Source: Saprospiraceae bacterium | GTDB taxonomy: Bacteria > Bacteroidota > Bacteroidia > Chitinophagales > Saprospiraceae | Direction: 5' to 3' | Assembly: GCA_020627535.1 (NCBI GenBank) | Contig: JAHDGU010000009.1 | Location: 1-64,000, forward strand | DNA: 64,000 bases | In this document: positions 59,464-64,000 of the stretch, in pieces | Position numbering within the stretch: position 1 is the first letter of the stretch | Layout: each line of letters starts with the position of its first letter | Made by a program: the position numbers and the translations under genes | The notes under the pieces: model-generated | Database searches by the model: none | Seen by the model: only the letters and a program-made list of their open reading frames with translations | Told to the model about the DNA's origin: nothing

Positions 59464-60374
59464 GTGGTCAAGTCTTTGAGGGCAGACAAAAGCCCGGGAT
59501 AAGCAAATTGGAAATTTTCTCGGAGAAGTGCACTGGGCATTACTGTATTTCCCTTTAGGATGACATCACTCATCTCGCCAAGGCCAAGCTTTAGCCCCAA
59601 AGCGGGAATTGGTAAGATCGGTCCTTTGTGATCCAAAGCTTTCTGGAGGACTCTAGAAAATTCTTTACTAGAAACAGGCTCAGGAGCCGTGAGATTATAG
59701 ATGCCGCTGCTAGAGGGATTTTGTATCAGGTGAATGACAGCACGGTTGATGTCCTCCTTGTGGATCCAGCTGTATACCTGGCGGCCAGAGCCAAAGTAAT
59801 GTGCGATCCGATACTTAAACATCGGCAAGGTCTTCGCCAACATACCACCGGCGGTATCGAGTACGATTCCGATCCTGATGATGCATAGTCGCGTATTGCT
59901 ATCATCAAATTTTTTGGCGGAAGCCTCCCACGCCTCACATACCTCAGCCATAAATCCTGATCCCACTGCAGCGGTCTCGTCTAGTGCGAGATCACTATCA
60001 TGCCCATAGATACCGATGGCAGAGGCGTTGATCACGAGCTCGACACGGCTATCGGACTTGGAAAGCTCGCCAGCTAGTAGATCTGTGGTCAGCGTACGAC
60101 TAGTCAATATCTCTTCCTTGCGCCGATCAGTCCACGGCTTATCTGCGATTCCTGCACCGGCTAGATTGATGACAATATCTGCCCATGACAGGGCTTGATG
60201 ATCTATGGTGCCATCAGCAGGAGACCAGCCATATGCTTTGGTGCTGTGCTGTTTTTCTGGTGACCTGGTGAGTATGGCCACTTGGTAGCCTGATGTCTGG
60301 AGGGCACTGATGAGCTCTTGCCCGATCATACCCGATCCTCCTGCGATTAAAATGTTTTTGTCCAATGCCTGCAC
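59460..60374 (-). CDS. TIGR01777-family NAD(P)-dependent epimerase/dehydratase
   Basis: A 304-residue SDR-type protein starting at GTG. The Rossmann motif I-A-G-G-S-G-M-I-G-Q is at residues 10-19. Family marks are W-x-P-A-D-G-T-I-D, V-I-N-L-A-G-A-G-I, W-T-D-R-R-K-E-E-I and the C-terminal block V-M-P-S-x-L-L-x-x-x-F-x-F. Known relatives include the YfcH and SulA-like nucleotide-sugar epimerase homologues; the reaction is not established. Confidence 0.9.
   Translation of the reverse strand: MQALDKNILIAGGSGMIGQELISALQTSGYQVAILTRSPEKQHSTKAYGWSPADGTIDHQALSWADIVINLAGAGIADKPWTDRRKEEILTSRTLTTDLLAGELSKSDSRVELVINASAIGIYGHDSDLALDETAAVGSGFMAEVCEAWEASAKKFDDSNTRLCIIRIGIVLDTAGGMLAKTLPMFKYRIAHYFGSGRQVYSWIHKEDINRAVIHLIQNPSSSGIYNLTAPEPVSSKEFSRVLQKALDHKGPILPIPALGLKLGLGEMSDVILKGNTVMPSALLRENFQFAYPGLLSALKDLTT
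59910..59925 (+). repeat. T-tract mini-hairpin motif (GGAA loop)
   Basis: TTTTTT-GGC-GGAA-GCC on the plus strand, antisense in the TIGR01777 gene. Confidence 0.6.
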
Positions 60375-60439
60375 TTATTGCTTGTGATATAGATATTAAT
60401 ATTGCGATGCATAGCCGATTGTTCAATTAATCTTTTCCT

Positions 60440-62197
60440 GTGAAGATATCAGTGCCATTGATCTGCCTTCTTTTGAGTTGCTTCATTTTGTCATCTTGCA
60501 AGAGAGATGCACCAATGCGACAGGGTCTCGATACAGAAGAGATCGACAAGATTACAGTGCGTCTGGAGGAATCGCCAGATAGACTCAATCCGATTTTGTC
60601 CAAAACTCAGACAGCTACGCAGATAGAGAATCTGATCCTGCTGAGCGCCGCGGAGTATGATCCCATTGCTCTCGAGCTTCGGCCAGTGCTGATAGAAAAA
60701 GTCCCTGTAGGTCTTCCGATAGCAGAAGGTGACTATGAAGGAGAGACCTTGTTTCAGATGAAATTCAGACCAGAAGCGAAATGGGAAGATGGATCTTCTG
60801 TCACTGCTGAGGACTACGAGTTTACGCTCAAGGTCATCTTCAATCCGCTGATCAAAGCTTCTTGGCGCAACATCCTCTCAGGTATCAAAAAAGTCTACAT
60901 AGATCCAGATGATAAGCTCACTGTAGGAGTGGTCGTATCTGGGGACCTCGTACTATCTCAGGAGGTCGCATGCAATTTCAATATCTACCCCAAGTACAAC
61001 TATGACCCACAAGGGCTGCTTGATGATGTTCCGCTTGATGAGCTACTGACACTCGATGAGGTAATGCTCGAGGAGAAGTATCCTCAACTTCGCAAATTCG
61101 CCGAACTCTTCACCTCAGACGCATATAGTCGTGAGAAGATCGTGGGCTCAGGACCATACCGATTGGAATCTTGGTCGCAGGACTTGGCGATCAATTTGGT
61201 CCGCAAGGACAACTACTGGGGTCGTCAATTCACAGATGAGAGTAACTATTTGCAAGGGAATCCAGCTCGGCTTGTATATCGTATCATCGAAGATGAAAAT
61301 ACCGCTATGACTGCCCTCAAACAAGGGGAGCTAGATGTCATGGCCAACATAAGTCCACTGGCATTCGGTCAGTTGCAGGCGCAAGAGTTGTCGCTCAAAT
61401 ACTACACGCCTCAGGTCATGAGCTACTACTATATCGGTATGAATGGCAATGACTTGAGGCTAGAAGAAACGGCGGTAAGACAGGCGATGGCTCATCTCTT
61501 GGATATCGATCAACTCATCGAAACCCTAATGGCAGGCCTTGCTGTGAGGACGGTGGGACCTATTCATCCCTCGAAGTCTTACTATAATCGCGACCTCTCT
61601 CCCGTTGCCTTTGACATTGATCGGGCCAATCAACTTCTCGATGCCGCAGGGTGGAAAGATTCTGACGGTGATGGCATCAGGGACAAAAGGAAATATGACA
61701 AACTGCAAAGTCTTGATTTTGTCCTCAAAACTTCTCCCAGAGAGCTTGGCAAGAACATCGCACTCATCCTCAAGGAGAATGCGGCCAAGGCAGGAGTGAA
61801 TATCACCATCGAGAGCAAAGAGTTTCGCTCTATACTTGGAGACATACGCAAAGGAGATTTTCACTTTGCAAATCTTGTGGCCCGTCAGTATCCCGGCATG
61901 TATGATCCATACAGTTCTTGGCACACTGATAATATCGGAGACGGTGGCAGAAACTATATGGGTTTTGGCTCAGAAGAGAGTGATGAGCTCATCAAGACCA
62001 TTAGGACTACTGTCAATGTGGAGAAGAGAGAGCAAGCATATCGAGAGTTTCAGCGTCTGGTGCATGAGCAACAGCCGGCCATATTTCTGTTCAGTCCTGT
62101 CGAGCGTATCGCCTCTCAAGACGGATACAATCTTCCTGTCTCCAGTCAGAGACCCGGCTACTTCGAAAACAGCATCGTACGCAATAGCTCCCAGTAA
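60440..62197 (+). CDS. Peptide-type ABC transporter, substrate-binding lipoprotein
   Basis: A 585-residue protein of the SBP_bac_5 (DppA/OppA) family starting at GTG 60440. Lipobox L-S-S-C is at residue 20. The conserved region F-R-P-E-A-K-W-E-D-G-S-S-V-T-A-E-D-Y, and the later R-Q-A-M-A-H-L-L-D-I-D signature, are clear. A D-S-D-G-D-G-I-R-D EF-hand-like loop near residue 410 is typical of this group. It delivers peptides, or possibly nickel or opines, to the permease genes that follow. Its stop overlaps the next start by one base (TAATG). Confidence 0.9.
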   Translation: MKISVPLICLLLSCFILSSCKRDAPMRQGLDTEEIDKITVRLEESPDRLNPILSKTQTATQIENLILLSAAEYDPIALELRPVLIEKVPVGLPIAEGDYEGETLFQMKFRPEAKWEDGSSVTAEDYEFTLKVIFNPLIKASWRNILSGIKKVYIDPDDKLTVGVVVSGDLVLSQEVACNFNIYPKYNYDPQGLLDDVPLDELLTLDEVMLEEKYPQLRKFAELFTSDAYSREKIVGSGPYRLESWSQDLAINLVRKDNYWGRQFTDESNYLQGNPARLVYRIIEDENTAMTALKQGELDVMANISPLAFGQLQAQELSLKYYTPQVMSYYYIGMNGNDLRLEETAVRQAMAHLLDIDQLIETLMAGLAVRTVGPIHPSKSYYNRDLSPVAFDIDRANQLLDAAGWKDSDGDGIRDKRKYDKLQSLDFVLKTSPRELGKNIALILKENAAKAGVNITIESKEFRSILGDIRKGDFHFANLVARQYPGMYDPYSSWHTDNIGDGGRNYMGFGSEESDELIKTIRTTVNVEKREQAYREFQRLVHEQQPAIFLFSPVERIASQDGYNLPVSSQRPGYFENSIVRNSSQ

Positions 62198-63552
62198 TGC
62201 TCCTCTTTGTCCTCAGACGGCTCGTACGATTTGTACCCGTGCTGCTGACAGTGGCTCTTGTCCTCTTTGTGCTTTCACAGCTCCTCCCAGGCAACAGTGC
62301 TGAGGACGTCTTGAGAGAGGCTGATCTAGATCCTCGACAGTCGATAGACGACGACAAGGTCTGGGCAAGCTATGAGGCTGAAGCCAAAAGGATCCTCTTG
62401 GATAAGGCCAGCTTTTATCTGAGCATATCGCCTGCTGCACGAGATGAGCGCATAAGATCACTTCTTCGCCCTGGTCAGCGAGACTGGTACGAGCATTGGC
62501 TACAAAAAGGTGTGAGCTTTGAGCGGATAGCCAAGATGGATCAGCTCATGTCGGATCTATTGAGCTCATGCAGTGGATCAGATTGTGTTGAGATTAGTGC
62601 AGATCGCTACTTCGAGGAGATTGATGTGCTCCAAAGGCGACTCGATGTGGTAAAGGGCACTTCTGTGCTGAGGACTGCTATGAGCGAAGAGCTTCAGTCT
62701 TGGTCATCCTCCGAGCTAAGACTCTGGTCTTTAAGGCCTGTACTTCGATGGCATGGGGTAGACAATAGATTTCATCATTGGGCTAGTCATCTGATCCGAG
62801 GACAGCAGAGGAGTCAAAGAGACGGATCGCTCGTATGGCCCAAGGTATATCGATCCTTGGGATGGACACTCACCTTGATGATTCCCGCATTCGTCTTGAG
62901 CACATTCTTGGCTATATTTTTAGCAGTGGTGCTCGTGTGGAAGCGAAGCTCGACCGCTGCTTGGATCGGAGAGATGACTCTTCAATTTTTGTATACCATT
63001 CCTATGTTTTGGGCGGGAACAATGGCTGTAGTCTTTTTGACCAGTGATCAATATGGCAGTTTTTGGCATTGGTTTCCTCTCGCCGGCTTCTTTGAGGAGT
63101 CGATCTCCAGCGGCTTTTGGTCTATCTGGCAGTTGAATTTTCACAGAATGGTCCTTCCTTATTGTTTGCTCATCTTGTTGTCAGTCTCCTATCTGACCAC
63201 GCAGTTGAAAGCCAGCATCATAGAAGAGCTAGGGAATAATTATGTCTTGACGGCAAGATCTTATGGTCTGAGCGATCTTCAGGTCATCTGGCAGGAAGCT
63301 CTGCCCAATGCTCTTTTCCCCTTTATCGCAATTACTGCCAGAAGACTCATCGCACTTTTTGGCGGCAGCCTCATCGTAGAGGTGATATTCGGTTTGCCCG
63401 GCATGGGCAAGTTGCTTTTTGATTCTACGGTAGGACGAGATTGGAATGTGGTGTTCTGTATCTGTATGCTGATGGCTCTAGTGAGCCTAGTAAGTTATCT
63501 GCTGGCGGACTTGGCTTATCGCTGGATCGATCCAAAACTATCGTGGACATGA
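62197..63552 (+). CDS. Peptide-type ABC transporter permease (DppB-like) with large insertion
   Basis: A 451-residue permease. TM1 with the R-R-L-x-R-F-V-P-V-L-L motif is at residues 5-30. The family's usual W-x-x-x-L-x-x-G-Q stretch and TM2 (T-L-T-L-M-I-P-A) come only at about residues 195-225, after an extra charged, mostly helical loop of about 150 residues that holds a C-S-G-S-D-C pair. The EAA loop region (S-Y-G-L-S-D-L-Q-V-I-W-x-x-A-L-P-N-A) and the last helix (F-G-G-S-L-I-V-E) are normal. The enlarged periplasmic loop may contact the binding lipoprotein. It overlaps the next gene by ATGA. Confidence 0.9.
   Translation: MLLFVLRRLVRFVPVLLTVALVLFVLSQLLPGNSAEDVLREADLDPRQSIDDDKVWASYEAEAKRILLDKASFYLSISPAARDERIRSLLRPGQRDWYEHWLQKGVSFERIAKMDQLMSDLLSSCSGSDCVEISADRYFEEIDVLQRRLDVVKGTSVLRTAMSEELQSWSSSELRLWSLRPVLRWHGVDNRFHHWASHLIRGQQRSQRDGSLVWPKVYRSLGWTLTLMIPAFVLSTFLAIFLAVVLVWKRSSTAAWIGEMTLQFLYTIPMFWAGTMAVVFLTSDQYGSFWHWFPLAGFFEESISSGFWSIWQLNFHRMVLPYCLLILLSVSYLTTQLKASIIEELGNNYVLTARSYGLSDLQVIWQEALPNALFPFIAITARRLIALFGGSLIVEVIFGLPGMGKLLFDSTVGRDWNVVFCICMLMALVSLVSYLLADLAYRWIDPKLSWT
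63356..63370 (+). repeat. T-tract mini-hairpin motif (GGCA loop)
   Basis: TTTTT-GGC-GGCA-GCC on the plus strand. It encodes the conserved L-F-G-G-S of the permease, so this copy may be explained by protein sequence. Confidence 0.4.
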
Positions 63553-64000
63553 CAGGCTCTGATCATATCGCACGAGCCATGAAGGGCTCTGTCTGGATTG
63601 GATATGCATGGCCGGTCCTATTTTCGTTCTTTGCCATACTTCTACTCCTTGGATTCCTACCCAAGCTGATATCGCCATTTGACTATGGTGAGATCTTGCT
63701 TGCAGATAGCTATCTGCCCCCTGGATCTTCAAGCATAGACAAGCTTGGTCGCCATTGGCTAGGGGCAGACGCTTTGGGTCGGGATGTACTTGCGGGTATC
63801 ATAGGTGGTGCGAGAGTCTCGCTGCTCACAGGCGTTTTCTCTGTGATCATCGCAGCAAGCGTCGGTTTTGTACTTGGTGCGCTGGCAGCACACTTTGGCG
63901 ATTCAAAGCAGATCTCCCTGCGCTATATTGTGATCGTCGCGCTGTCAGTGATAAGCTTGGGATATCTATGGGCCCATCATAATTGGTTTTTACCAGGATC
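63549..64000 (+). CDS. Peptide-type ABC transporter permease (DppC-like), partial
   Basis: Starts at ATG 63549, overlapping the dppB-like stop by 4 bp, and runs open for 150 codons to the window end. The read protein has an N-terminal membrane helix, then the DppC mark H-W-L-G-A-D-A-L-G-R-D-V-L-A-G-I-I-G-G-A-R-V-S-L (split across G-R-D), and a further helix V-G-F-V-L-G-A-L. The C-terminal half and the ATPase genes must be downstream of the window. Confidence 0.9.
   Translation, partial: MTGSDHIARAMKGSVWIGYAWPVLFSFFAILLLLGFLPKLISPFDYGEILLADSYLPPGSSSIDKLGRHWLGADALGRDVLAGIIGGARVSLLTGVFSVIIAASVGFVLGALAAHFGDSKQISLRYIVIVALSVISLGYLWAHHNWFLPG

Overview
The window looks like chromosomal DNA of a Bacteroidota bacterium, most likely a Saprospira/Lewinella-type lineage; the phylum is well supported, the lower rank is inference. 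The evidence is a set of type IX secretion (T9SS) parts (PorP/SprF, PorW/SprE, two exported proteins with C-terminal sorting domains, SprB-like repeats), the Bacteroidota promoter pattern TTTG / TAnnTTTG, few Shine-Dalgarno sites, and Bacteroidota gene pairs such as tsaE-ald and bactofilin-atpZ. Coding density is high, convergent genes often share or abut stop codons, and no prophage, insertion sequence, tRNA or CRISPR array was seen.

Layout. 1-420: the 3' end of an rRNA operon (23S tail, spacer, 5S, terminator). 0.5-8.3 kb: a membrane protein, DUF1801 and MerR-like genes, a Na+/H+ antiporter, then prfC-glyS. 8.3-17.7 kb: a Uma2-like protein, a leftward tsaE-ald-GT39-T9SS cargo run, divergent gyrB, and a leftward GT2 glycosyltransferase with a small membrane protein. 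17.9-26.9 kb: a beta-helix T9SS cargo protein, DUF4197 lipoprotein, AhpD-like protein, pcrA-type helicase, queG and an AI-2E-type transporter. 26.9-32.3 kb is the most accessory-looking part: a membrane-anchored AraC regulator, an exported DJ-1-like protein, an exported beta-lactamase-fold protein that has lost its catalytic motifs, and two tandem paralogous lipoproteins with duplicated promoters. 32.3-45.9 kb: folB, a glutaryl-CoA dehydrogenase, OmpA-like protein, DCC protein, phoH, SAM-hydrolase-like protein, a class A PBP, a HEAT-cyclophilin lipoprotein, gcvT and a GbsR-like regulator. 46.3-52.0 kb: DUF1015, amidohydrolase, GSCFA, and a coupled pair made of an uncharacterised cytosolic protein and a signal-less trypsin-like protease with zinc ribbon. 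52.1-60.4 kb: porP/sprF, bactofilin-atpZ-membrane protein-biotinyl carrier, porW/sprE, an M23 peptidase, a HAD protein and a TIGR01777 epimerase. 60.4-64.0 kb: a peptide-type ABC transporter (binding lipoprotein, DppB with a large insertion, DppC cut by the window end).

The most unusual signal is not a gene. A short structured motif, a T-tract of 3-7 nt followed directly by a 3-4 bp mini-hairpin closed by C-G with a GNNA tetraloop (commonest form TTTTGGCGAAAGCC), occurs about 25 times on both strands, inside genes in several reading frames and between genes. Stem bases change in a compensated way (GGC/GCC, GCC/GGC, CGC/GCG, TGC/GCA, GCCC/GGGC, GGCC/GGCC) while the loop stays GNAA or GNCA. That is the pattern of a genome-wide DNA signal (uptake-sequence-like, HIP1-like or a mini-hairpin recognised by a protein) and not of gene-specific regulation.

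Functional links: cell envelope and secretion dominate (T9SS parts and cargo, PBP1A, M23, OmpA-like, bactofilin, glycosyltransferases), next to translation and tRNA modification (prfC, glyS, tsaE, queG) and DNA topology/repair (gyrB, helicase).
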